Assembly: GCA_019261985.1 (NCBI GenBank)
Contig: JAFAQY010000011.1
Location: 1 to 51,603 of the forward strand
Length of the DNA: 51,603 nucleotides
Reading direction: 5' to 3'
From: Bryobacterales bacterium
GTDB taxonomy: Bacteria; Acidobacteriota; Terriglobia; Bryobacterales; Bryobacteraceae
The position numbers and the translations under genes are program-made. Each line of letters opens with the position of its first letter. The stretch's first letter is position 1. Under the pieces are notes generated by a model. It made no database searches. It was not told the origin of the DNA and worked only from the letters and a program-made list of their open reading frames with translations. Positions 42,681-51,212 of this stretch are shown piece after piece.

Positions 42681-44862
42681 ATTTCGATGCGTTTGAAGCC
42701 ACCCGACCGGTTTCAAAGAAATCGGCATCCGCTGGCACAGCGATCCTACTCCCCCAAATTCCGGCGATGTAGGTGACGGCCCCGGTTCCGCGCGCGCCTG
42801 TCGGATCGAAACGGATCGTGTTGCTGGCTTCCTTTGACCAGTAGGGGTTAAGTCCAAGATTCGCCCGCAGGAGTATCCACTCGCCGGTCGTGGAAACAGA
42901 ACCCTGAATACCGCGCCCGTCGACCTGCCGCGCAAAATAGAACTCCACTGTATCGGCGCGCTCGAACTTCGCCTTGATCACCAACGCCGCAAACTGTTTC
43001 AAGTCCGTGCCGGTATCGAAATACACCTGAGTGTCCCCATTATCAGAGCGAATCGTGAGTACACCGGCACTGATGGTACCCGTTCCGCCGATGACGCGCG
43101 GAGGCGTATCAGTGGGAAGCCAAACCGGCGTTAGCGACTGTGCCGATTCGCGCGCCTCAGCTAATTCGGAGACCCCCGTGATTGGTCGTACACCGCTGAT
43201 TGGGCAAATCTCCGTTTCGGAGATGACGCCATAAAGTGTAAGCTGGTCACCTTTCCGGGGCACTGGCCCGAATGCGCTCCATGTGTTCTCCCGTTCTGTC
43301 CCGGGATGCCGAGCAGCCGAGTCGTTGGCCCCAAAGCCCACGATCCTTCCGCCGTGGTCGGCAATCACCAACCAAGACAGCGGAACATTGTCCCCATTGT
43401 TCCAGGCTGAGCCGTGCAGCGATAGTCCGCGCTTATCGGCGTCGCCGGAAATGCTGTAACTGCGGAGTTCACCGTCACAGGCGCCCGGTTTGATCCGGTA
43501 TACATCCCACAGTTTCGCGCCCACCAATGATAACGGCGGTGCGGCATACAATGCAGCTTTATGTTTCCTTAGGAAATCTAGCTCGCCAAAGGTCCACTCG
43601 TCCGGCATGGTGAGGAAGGCGGTTGCGGCACGGTCGCTCACACCAGAGGCTAAGGCGGCGCCCGCGACGTTAAGGAGTTGGCTGTGGAGCTTCGCCTCAA
43701 CCGCAAGTGGCTGAATTCTGTCGGCATTCGCAATCGCGATCAACACGGGCGCGATCTGCAAGGGGAGTACCCACCTGTGCCGGTTTGCGCCACGGGCAAA
43801 TGCGAACAGCAACAAACCGAAAGCCGCCCAGAACAGAAGCACCGGTTCTTCATAACGATTTGTAAATCCAAGGTTGTAGCGTCCCACGGCTGTCATGCCG
43901 GCCGCCCCTGCGCATGTCAGCGCCAAAATGGCCAAGCCGACCTCGAGTGGGGAACCGTTGGACGGGTGAGCGACCCGGCGACATACGATGATGATGCAGA
44001 TAAAAATGCCTATCCACGCTGCCACTTGCCCCACATGATAGAAGAGGGGCGGCCAGCTTTCTGCCATTAACGTGTTGAAAAAAACGAAAACCTCACGCGT
44101 GTTTTGAATCGTGTGCGCGAGGTTTGTAGTCCCCTCTCGCCGGAACCCAATCGCATTCACAGCCGCTGCTCCGATACCCAGCCCGGCGGTTACTAGCCAT
44201 CCGCGCCGGGGCAAACCTAGCATCCATGCTTCAATGCACAGCATTGGCCAGATCAGGAAACCGCTCAGGAGGGAGAAGCTAGCCACCACGGCGGCGATCC
44301 AGCCAGTTGCTATCCAGAGCGAAAACCAATGAGATCGACATTTCTCCGCGCTGAGCGCGAATCCTATTATTGCTAGCGTGATCGCGAAGATCGGGAGAAC
44401 GTATGCAATCTCCCACGGGTGAACGAAGTCCTCCCGTTTGGCGGGGCTAAACAGGGAGAATAAGATCAGCCCCACTGCTGATCGCAGGATTGCGCCGTTG
44501 CGCCAGCCGAGCTTGCGAAGAAAGTGGGTTAGGAGGACGCATTGGACGACCTGTACGGCGTAGGTGGCGATCAACGTAGAAACACCTTTGGCGTGAAACC
44601 AATAAAAATCCGCGAGGTAGAACAACTTGGGAAACGCGATCCGGTGTTCGTTGTGCTGGGCCCACAAAAGAGACCATCTGGGGAGATGATCGAGCTGATA
44701 GATGAAGAACCAAGGATCCATCCAGGGTACAGGGGAGTAGGACCGAACGGTCAGATAGCCCATGAACCCCGCGGTCCCAATGCCCAATGCGAGCGCCACC
44801 CATGAAAGGAACTGGAACAGTCTGTCTAATACCACCGGAGCGGCGTCGCATCCGTGTGCCAC
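42679..44862 (-). CDS. Polytopic membrane protein with C-terminal beta domains (glycan-related, unknown)
   Basis: The protein is 727 aa from the GTG at 44862. About eleven or twelve transmembrane helices (residues about 20-400) contain a RSYSPVPWMDPWFFIYQ and LLWAQHNEHRIAFPK signature shared with the 49268 protein. The soluble C-terminal half (about 440-727) is beta-rich. The longest frame starts at 44913, but its first codons read, in another frame, the last codons of a lipoprotein gene (DIGAIPVEIV, stop), and CGGAGCTATC then precedes GTG 44862, a good ribosome site. GT-C-like oligosaccharide transferase or flippase functions are possible; no catalytic motif is clear. Confidence 0.78.
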   Translation of the reverse strand: MAHGCDAAPVVLDRLFQFLSWVALALGIGTAGFMGYLTVRSYSPVPWMDPWFFIYQLDHLPRWSLLWAQHNEHRIAFPKLFYLADFYWFHAKGVSTLIATYAVQVVQCVLLTHFLRKLGWRNGAILRSAVGLILFSLFSPAKREDFVHPWEIAYVLPIFAITLAIIGFALSAEKCRSHWFSLWIATGWIAAVVASFSLLSGFLIWPMLCIEAWMLGLPRRGWLVTAGLGIGAAAVNAIGFRREGTTNLAHTIQNTREVFVFFNTLMAESWPPLFYHVGQVAAWIGIFICIIIVCRRVAHPSNGSPLEVGLAILALTCAGAAGMTAVGRYNLGFTNRYEEPVLLFWAAFGLLLFAFARGANRHRWVLPLQIAPVLIAIANADRIQPLAVEAKLHSQLLNVAGAALASGVSDRAATAFLTMPDEWTFGELDFLRKHKAALYAAPPLSLVGAKLWDVYRIKPGACDGELRSYSISGDADKRGLSLHGSAWNNGDNVPLSWLVIADHGGRIVGFGANDSAARHPGTERENTWSAFGPVPRKGDQLTLYGVISETEICPISGVRPITGVSELAEARESAQSLTPVWLPTDTPPRVIGGTGTISAGVLTIRSDNGDTQVYFDTGTDLKQFAALVIKAKFERADTVEFYFARQVDGRGIQGSVSTTGEWILLRANLGLNPYWSKEASNTIRFDPTGARGTGAVTYIAGIWGSRIAVPADADFFETGRVASNASK

Positions 44863-44911
44863 GATAGCTCCGAGATCAACGGACGATTTCAACTGGAATC
44901 GCACCGATGTC
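44546..44911. repeat. Donor copy of a partial segmental duplication
   Basis: This segment (the 5' end of the membrane protein gene plus the last codons of a lost lipoprotein gene) is nearly identical to 48516-48837. The second copy has lost about 40 bp and one further base. Confidence 0.88.
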
Positions 44912-44970
44912 ATCGTACTTCCTTTTCTAAACCTGATCCAAATCGTCCGCGGACAGTTAAAACAATGGCC

Positions 44971-47460
44971 TTATTGAACGCGAATAGGATAGACGGGGGA
45001 CTCGAAGTACGCAGTTCCCGCCCTGTTAATAATCCGCACTGCGAGAGTGTGTTGTCCAGTCGAGAGCTCGCTGGCAGGAATACGGAGCGTGAATCCGGAG
45101 GCGGTGTAAGCAGGGTTTTTAAATAGTTGGGCGACATCGGTACGGGCTAGGCCATAGATGGCGGGGTAGCCTCGTTGATCAATAGTGATCTCCACCCCGG
45201 ACGGGGAGTCGCCAGCTACCTCGGCCGCCCAACCGTTTACAGTTAGAGGCACGTGCGCGGAGACGGCGATCTCCGCGCCAGCGATTGGATTCAGCGCTGT
45301 GCCGATCATATCGACGTAAAAACGTGACGCAGTTCCGGTTCGCGCCATGCTTTGAACTTTTTCGGGGATGGTGTCAGGAGCAGAGGCCTTTTCTTGTAGC
45401 TCATAAATCCAAAACGTGCTGACAGGATTTGACGTTAGGGGCGCCAACGATCGTTTTATATCTTGCGGCGGCTCAGATTGGAACGCAACATATCGTATGC
45501 CGACCTGTCGAAGCCTTGGGTCTAGTGGATTCACCTTCCAAGTAACGACGATTCCATTTTGCTCGAAATCATTGGAACTGCTGTTTGCCGCCAAACTGGC
45601 TAACAGGTATCCAGCGCGATTAAATTTAGCGAAATTTTCCCCGGTCGGATCAAATACTCCGAGATCTTTCAAATCGGGCACGTATTTCATTCCCGTAAAT
45701 ACATCGCATCCAACAGCGCTAAAGAAGCCGCTCGGCGCGATATCGGGGGAAAAAACGAGCCATTTTCCATTCAAGAGGGCCGGGCGGCTGTGCACGAACC
45801 GAAAAAGGTCCGACCGAAATACTGTGTCAAATCCACGTTGTACGGGATTCACACCGGAGAAGACTAGAACAGAGGGAATGACAACAGCTGTCCCAAACCA
45901 GAACGTCCGGCCGTCCAGCAGGAATTTAACAGCCAGCGTAAGGAGCAACGAGGTTACCGAAATCGCTTGGAAACTATAGAAATTTCCAAAGCTTACATTA
46001 ACCAAGCCGATGACTGCCAATATCAGGGCAAAAATGGCAGCACCTTGGGTGAGTTGCTGAAAAAAGCTGCGCTGAACAGGTTCACGAGGCCAAGCAAGAA
46101 CTAATGCAACTAGCGCAACATTCACCAACCCGAGTGCGGGCAGCGCGCGGCCAGGGGGCACAATGTCGAAGAAGACGAGCCGGGTGATACTGGCGGGGAT
46201 CGGCAGTATCTCAAACGACCACAACCAAACGAAAAAAAGACCCAAAGACACGAATGCAATCTTCTGAGTGCCTGGTACCCTCTTCACTCTGGACAGACAA
46301 AACAGAGTAACGGGGGCGAGCCAGATAAAGCCTGAAGCTTCGCAGATGTTTGGTAAACTAGGCGGATATCGGGCTTCCGTATTCCACAGGTCAAGAAAAT
46401 GAGAGCCCAATATCGCCAAGTTATATCCCCCCCCACCCAGTGACCGGCGCCCTGGATAATATGTATTTGCCACGACCGCGATGGTAGGAGCGATGTCGCG
46501 ATACAAAAAAAACATTACGGCGCCGAGAAGACAAAACGCAGAAAGAATAATGGCGAGGCGTCTCGGCCAAAATTGAGGACTTCGCAAAACATGAACTCTA
46601 CCCGCGGCCCACGACCCAATTATAAAAACAGCACACCATATTAACGGAATCTGATGTGGGAGATAGGCGAACATGGCGAAGTTTACCGCGCACGCGACAA
46701 AACCCAATGCCGCGAATACGAGCGGCATCCAGTCGTCGGAGCCGCTCAGCAAATAACAAAACAGGCACACGATCCACGCGCACAGACCGACCATGTCAGG
46801 CAACTGAGACGGCCATGAAAACTGCCATTGAGTAAACGCGGAAAATGTGAACCAGAGAGCGCCCATAATCGACGTGGAGGTCGAACGTGTCAGCATTAGC
46901 AGTAGTGTAAATAAGCCCGTTGTGAGGATAAACCATTTGTCCTCCCAAAAAATCGAATAGGCATAGTTAAAGGGAAGGACGAAAAATCCCCAAAACTGGG
47001 GCCGGAATAGAGTCGTGAAATGCCGAACAGGGGCGCTACCAATCAAGCCTGAGTTGCCTGGTCCGAGGATTGTATCTCTTGGCGAAAAACGATCCGGGCG
47101 TAAGTATTGGTTTAGGATTAAAGGGGTGTGGTAATTCCACTCATCGTTGCGGATTCCACGGGGCGTTCCGAGCAGAGGCTGTGATCCGCGTGCTCCGTAT
47201 GGATACGCGGTGCTAAAGATGGCTATGCTTGAACCACTCATTCCGGCCAAGCACATCAGGAGGAAAAGAGCGATGCATGTCGCATAGAACCAAATCGCGT
47301 TTTTATCGAAAGCTATATAGTCCGGGTGACTTATCTTGGCAGCCAAAACATCGAAAGACCGGTCAACTCTTTGGATCGCTCCTAGACGGTTAGAATACCT
47401 AGGCAGGATTCCTGAACCGCTCAACCGCCGGCGGTTGAGAGTGCTCTTCAACTCATTCAT
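44971..47460 (-). CDS. Large polytopic membrane protein with C-terminal GWA-type domain
   Basis: The protein is 829 aa. About 12-14 hydrophobic helices (residues about 55-560) with a long periplasmic loop after the first (GARGSQPLLGTPRGIRNDEW, then YHTPLILNQYLR) resemble GT-C-fold/YfhO-like glycosyltransferases, although I see no decisive motif. The C-terminus (about 720-829) is a beta-domain, VNGWAAEVAGDSPSGVEITI ... ARTDVAQLFKNP ... GFTLRIPASELSTGQHTLAV, related to the small lipoproteins nearby. The lipoprotein gene (47578) lies directly upstream on the same strand (117-bp gap), so the two may act together in building or modifying an envelope glycan. Confidence 0.8.
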   Translation of the reverse strand: MNELKSTLNRRRLSGSGILPRYSNRLGAIQRVDRSFDVLAAKISHPDYIAFDKNAIWFYATCIALFLLMCLAGMSGSSIAIFSTAYPYGARGSQPLLGTPRGIRNDEWNYHTPLILNQYLRPDRFSPRDTILGPGNSGLIGSAPVRHFTTLFRPQFWGFFVLPFNYAYSIFWEDKWFILTTGLFTLLLMLTRSTSTSIMGALWFTFSAFTQWQFSWPSQLPDMVGLCAWIVCLFCYLLSGSDDWMPLVFAALGFVACAVNFAMFAYLPHQIPLIWCAVFIIGSWAAGRVHVLRSPQFWPRRLAIILSAFCLLGAVMFFLYRDIAPTIAVVANTYYPGRRSLGGGGYNLAILGSHFLDLWNTEARYPPSLPNICEASGFIWLAPVTLFCLSRVKRVPGTQKIAFVSLGLFFVWLWSFEILPIPASITRLVFFDIVPPGRALPALGLVNVALVALVLAWPREPVQRSFFQQLTQGAAIFALILAVIGLVNVSFGNFYSFQAISVTSLLLTLAVKFLLDGRTFWFGTAVVIPSVLVFSGVNPVQRGFDTVFRSDLFRFVHSRPALLNGKWLVFSPDIAPSGFFSAVGCDVFTGMKYVPDLKDLGVFDPTGENFAKFNRAGYLLASLAANSSSNDFEQNGIVVTWKVNPLDPRLRQVGIRYVAFQSEPPQDIKRSLAPLTSNPVSTFWIYELQEKASAPDTIPEKVQSMARTGTASRFYVDMIGTALNPIAGAEIAVSAHVPLTVNGWAAEVAGDSPSGVEITIDQRGYPAIYGLARTDVAQLFKNPAYTASGFTLRIPASELSTGQHTLAVRIINRAGTAYFESPVYPIRVQ

Positions 47461-47577
47461 CGGTCATACTCTTCATTGCAGACAACCTGCTCCTTGGCGT
47501 CGGTCGACGAACCAACGAACTGCGGACAGTCCATGGGATCTCGATCTGGGCCAATTGTTCGAAAGCGAAGCGATACA

Positions 47578-48018
47578 TCATCGTACGATTGTGATTGGAA
47601 TTGCGCCAATGTCACGGGTCGCACGTTTCGTTGTCGCTGCCTCGAAAACTAGTTCATGCTTTCCCGGCGGCAATGATGCCGGATCCAGATGTACGCCCCA
47701 CCCCGCCTTATCGCTGTCCGGAAAACCCGGGTATGCTTTACCTACGTCGGGACGAGCCGCTCCAAGAGTGCAATCCGTTAGGTACGTTCCATCTAAATAG
47801 ACGGAAACCCGGCCAATGCGATCCTCGGAAAGCGCCCAACCCATCGCGCTGAGGCCACCTGAAATCGACTGGTTCGGAGTTGGCGAATCTACCCAGCCCA
47901 TTGGCAGCTTGGGATGTGACCTGGATTCTCCACAGTTCGCCAGCACGAAACAGGCCGCAATGACCCAGATCTGGTACGTGTGTCTGGTTGCTCGAGTCCG
48001 CCGTGATCCGCTATACAT
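47578..48018 (-). CDS. Small lipoprotein with GWA module
   Basis: The protein is 146 aa from the ATG at 48018. A signal peptide with a lipobox ends VLANC, with Cys29 the lipidated residue; no Asp follows it (sequence GESRS), so outer-membrane sorting is plausible. The mature domain has AMGWALSEDRIGRVSVYLDG, TLGAARPDVGKAYPG, GWGVHLDPASLPPGKHELVF and a conserved end, RDIGAIPITIV. It is 60% or more similar by eye to the 48802 lipoprotein. The frame opens earlier (48120) but lacks a start that explains the signal peptide. It is followed by the 829-aa membrane protein. Confidence 0.8.
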   Translation of the reverse strand: MYSGSRRTRATRHTYQIWVIAACFVLANCGESRSHPKLPMGWVDSPTPNQSISGGLSAMGWALSEDRIGRVSVYLDGTYLTDCTLGAARPDVGKAYPGFPDSDKAGWGVHLDPASLPPGKHELVFEAATTKRATRDIGAIPITIVR

Positions 48019-48120
48019 AAGAGTTGATAGACGATTAGAATACCATGCCGAATTGTTCTCGAATGCTTCGGAATACTGGTTCCCTCGCATTCGCACACGC
48101 GCGTAGACTAGAGGCCTCAC

Positions 48121-48510
48121 AATACCTTATACCAATGAGAAGGTGGAATTTCACCACGGCCCAACAACCGGGAGACCCCCACTTGCCCGGAATTCACCGA
48201 TGCCATCATGTAAATCCCAGGCGTTATTGCCGTTCATGTCGGCCCACCACTCGCCGCGACGGAACACGCCTATGCGCAACGGCCCAAAGCCCCCAAGTGC
48301 CCAAAACGGGGACATCGCCGGGTACCCAAAAACAAAAAGCGCACCCCGCTCGTTAATGAGAAATCCCCATCGGGGCCCACGAGCCACGACCCGCTCCGGA
48401 AGATGCCAATTTTCAAGCGGTCCGAGCCATTCCACGGCCCGACAGCCGGGTAGTCCCCCTGACGGTGAATCACCGATCTGTCCACTCTGGGGCCGTCCCA
48501 AATGCCGTTT
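48121..48510 (-). pseudogene. Fragment of an FG-GAP/'GVFR-NGNxxWD'-repeat protein, frameshifted
   Basis: Two frames give complementary pieces of one repeat type. GDYPAVGPWNGSDRLKIGIF, then RSGSWLVGPDGDF, are in frame one; PLRIGVFRRGEWWADMNGNN, AWDLHDGIGEF and GGLPVVGPW are in frame two, with the shift near 48320. In known proteins these repeats (G(D)xPVVGPWNG...IGVFRxGxWxxDxNGNxxWD) form a surface beta-propeller. Neither end is intact. The fragment is debris between two lipoprotein cassettes. Confidence 0.65.
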
Positions 48511-48515
48511 CCATT

Positions 48516-48837
48516 ACGACCTGCAAGGCGTAACGATCAACGTAGAAAACAACTTGGGAAACGCGATCCGGTGTTCGTTGTGCTGGGTCCACAAAAGAGA
48601 CCATCTTGGGAGATGATCGAGCTGGTAGATAAAGAACCAAGGATCATCCAGGGTACAGGGGAGTAGGACCGAACGGTCAGATAGCCCATGAACCCGGCGG
48701 TCCCAATGCCCAATGCGAGCGCCACCCATAAAAGGAACTGGAACAGTCTGTCTAATACCACCGGAGCGGCGTCGGATCCGTGTGCCACGATAGCTCCGGG
48801 GTCAATGGACGATTTCAACTGGAATCGCACCGATGTC
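48516..48837 (-). pseudogene. Truncated, frameshifted copy of the 727-aa membrane protein's 5' end
   Basis: It is near-identical to 44546-44911. It starts with the same GGAG-GTG region, then VVLDRLFQFLLWVALALGIG and RSYSPVPWM. A missing base turns the frame at the Met-Asp-Pro-Trp codons, and a 40-bp deletion removes the segment after HNEHRIAFPKL. Everything after the first helix and loop is absent. Its 5' side is the intact lipoprotein gene, the arrangement from which the functional copy at 42679 lost its own lipoprotein gene. Confidence 0.88.
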
Positions 48838-49233
48838 CCGGATCGCGCCCTTTGAGCTTTGGACCTCAAATAGCAGTTCGTGCTTGCCGGGCGGTAGAGA
48901 CGCAGTATCCACTTGAGTGGTCCAACCGGCGCGTTCACCGTCAGGAACACCCGGGAAAACCTTGCTAACATCCGGACGGCTCACGCCAAGTGTGCAATCC
49001 TTCAAATAATTCCCGTCGACGTAAACCGAAACTCGTGCAATCCGGTCTTCGGAAATGGCCCACCCAGCGGCGTCAAAAGCGCCGGAAATCGCCTGATTCG
49101 CCGTCGGCAGGTCGACCACGCCCACCGGCAGCTTGGGATGCGAATCAGATCCGCAGTCTGAAAGCGAGAGCAGAGTGCAGAGCAGCGGAACCAACCAACT
49201 CCTGTTCCGCAAATACTTCGAGTCTATAAGCAT
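48802..49233 (-). CDS. Small lipoprotein with GWA module (paralogue)
   Basis: The protein is 143 aa. The ATG at 49233 is preceded by GAAGGTG, a better start than the TTG at 49245. The signal peptide ends in a lipobox with Cys27 (LSLSDC). The mature domain has AAGWAISEDRIARVSVYVDG, TLGVSRPDVSKVFPGVPDG, a GWTTQVDTASLPPGKHELLF segment and RDIGAIPVEIV-His. It lies between the 603-aa membrane protein gene (22 bp away) and the dead membrane-protein copy that followed it. Attached to the outer or inner membrane by lipid; probable role in the same envelope process as the membrane proteins. Confidence 0.82.
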   Translation of the reverse strand: MLIDSKYLRNRSWLVPLLCTLLSLSDCGSDSHPKLPVGVVDLPTANQAISGAFDAAGWAISEDRIARVSVYVDGNYLKDCTLGVSRPDVSKVFPGVPDGERAGWTTQVDTASLPPGKHELLFEVQSSKGAIRDIGAIPVEIVH

Positions 49234-49267
49234 TGTCACCTTCAAAATGTTCGCAGATCCGTTCTGA

Positions 49268-51079
49268 TCACTGAAGCTTGAATGTGCCTGTCAAGGGACA
49301 TACGGCCGTTGAATCGTCCGAAACTGCAAAAGCACGCACTACCGCTCCCGGTTGTGCGTGGGTCGTAAGTACCCACCCCGTATTAACGTCCCGAATATGG
49401 GGTATCGCTTTAGGGACATCAGGCCGCGGAACGTTGACGTCCGTAGTGTTCATCACATCGCCACGCGCATCGGCCAGAAGTACCCGGTTAGGCCGCTTTG
49501 CAGGTTTTGCATTCCACGCCCACCCTGCCGCGGTAATCTCGCCCTCTTTCCCCGACACCTTCTTGACTGAATCTAACCAGCCTTCACAATCAGCAGGAGG
49601 CAGAATTCGATAACCATTTACTCTCAAGCCCTCCGGTCTAGTAACCGCTCCCGTCGCATCGAGCGGAAGTTGCATTGGCGGACCAAGATGGTGAAACCGC
49701 AGATATGCATACGCCTCCGGAATCGGAAGCGGATAGAGTACTCCTGCAGCTGTCGATGGGCTCTGAGTGACCTGCCGCCACCCCTCCTCTAGGGCGTGTT
49801 GCCGAGCCTCAGCACCCGAAGCCGCCGACGTAAAGCGCGGTACCGACGCTATCAGCAAAACGAACATGAGAGTCTGTATTTCGACCAAGCGCGATGATGA
49901 CGTCCGACTACCGCAACGCCAAAGGACAAGTATGCCACCCACGCACGCCCAAAAATCCAAGGCGAGCGACTGATAGCGGCTCGAAGTCGCCTGCTCCACC
50001 CCAAAGCTGACCCTGCCCAATGCCGTTGAGGCCGCCACTATTAGCAGAAACGTCGCATAACACGCGAGAAATATTTGCAACTGACCGGTCTTCGGGCCAA
50101 ACAGTAAGGCTTTCACCAGAGCCACGGCCACAACAGCGATGGCGCAAATAGCAATCAATTGGAAAAATGTGGGCCATGCCGATGAGTCCGGAAGTTTTGG
50201 ATCCCAACTAAATGCTAAATATGCCAGAACATATCTCGCCACAGCTACTGGTTGCCTCAGGCTTGAAAAGGGGTTAGAGTGTTGTGACGGACTTACATAC
50301 CCCCAGAGGTATGCCGCCACCGCCATGGCGCCCACGTACAGTATCAAGAGTTTAGACTTCAGCGGCGTTCTGTAAATGATGCTGACAATCAGGAGAATAG
50401 GCCAGATAAAAACGCCACTTGCCAAGCTCGTTTCTGCCACAATTCCAGCGCATAACGAGGCCGCCATTGCCCACGACCACCAAGATCTGGAGCCTTGGGT
50501 AGAAGTTGAGCAGCCATGTAGAACGGCGGCTCCAATCGCTATGCATGCCGCCGCCGGAAGACAGACAAACACAGTCTGGAAGCCCCAGCAGAAGTTCTCG
50601 ATCTGAATCGGGTAATAGATGCAAAATAACGCAAACCCAAGCACGGTTAACATCTGAGCTCTACTGACACCGCTGCGGTGGAACATCCAGAATAGAAAAA
50701 GGTACTCCAACAAGCGGAGAAAATAAATTTCAAGCAATAGAGATATGTTTCTGCCGCCGAAAAGTTTAAGATCGGTATATTCGGCTAATTTACCCCACGG
50801 AATTCGATGCTCATTGTGCTGCGCCCACAGTTGAAGCAAGGAAATTCTTCCGTCGTGCCTCGCGAGATAGGTGACTAGGCCCCACTGATCCATGGCGGGA
50901 ACGGGACTGTAACTGCGGTACACAATACTTGCGGTGACCAACGCAGTCAGGATTCCACATGCCAGCATTAGCCATCCTACTGAAACGGATAGGAGGGACG
51001 AAGCGGGCGATAACGCAGACGCATCGTTTCGAACACCCGCGTCATTCGAGTAGATCAGGGCCCCCCCCACCGGCTTCAA
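49268..51079 (-). CDS. Polytopic membrane protein with C-terminal GWA-type domain
   Basis: The protein is 603 aa with a TTG start; AGGAGG lies 11-12 nt upstream. About ten transmembrane helices (residues about 35-420) include RSYSPVPAMDQWGLVTYL and LLQLWAQHNEHRIPWGKL, the same signature as the 42679 protein, so they are paralogues. The C-terminus (about 500-603) is a beta-domain, ITAAGWAWNAKPAKRPNRVL ... PRPDVPKAIPHIRDVNTGW, ending CPLTGTFKL. A run of eight G (51061-51068 on the plus strand as C8) lies in codons 4-7 and could shift the frame. It is followed by the lipoprotein at 48802. Function unknown, possibly glycan transfer. Confidence 0.8.
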   Translation of the reverse strand: MKPVGGALIYSNDAGVRNDASALSPASSLLSVSVGWLMLACGILTALVTASIVYRSYSPVPAMDQWGLVTYLARHDGRISLLQLWAQHNEHRIPWGKLAEYTDLKLFGGRNISLLLEIYFLRLLEYLFLFWMFHRSGVSRAQMLTVLGFALFCIYYPIQIENFCWGFQTVFVCLPAAACIAIGAAVLHGCSTSTQGSRSWWSWAMAASLCAGIVAETSLASGVFIWPILLIVSIIYRTPLKSKLLILYVGAMAVAAYLWGYVSPSQHSNPFSSLRQPVAVARYVLAYLAFSWDPKLPDSSAWPTFFQLIAICAIAVVAVALVKALLFGPKTGQLQIFLACYATFLLIVAASTALGRVSFGVEQATSSRYQSLALDFWACVGGILVLWRCGSRTSSSRLVEIQTLMFVLLIASVPRFTSAASGAEARQHALEEGWRQVTQSPSTAAGVLYPLPIPEAYAYLRFHHLGPPMQLPLDATGAVTRPEGLRVNGYRILPPADCEGWLDSVKKVSGKEGEITAAGWAWNAKPAKRPNRVLLADARGDVMNTTDVNVPRPDVPKAIPHIRDVNTGWVLTTHAQPGAVVRAFAVSDDSTAVCPLTGTFKLQ

Positions 51080-51212
51080 AACCGTAACACCCTCCTCTTG
51101 CTACAGGAAATAGGGATTAGCCATTGGATCCACCAATTATAACCGATGCGATCTCTCAATCGCTTTCATCCAGCGGATTTTGCCTCCGACACCCAAGCGC
51201 TGTCTCTCTAAA

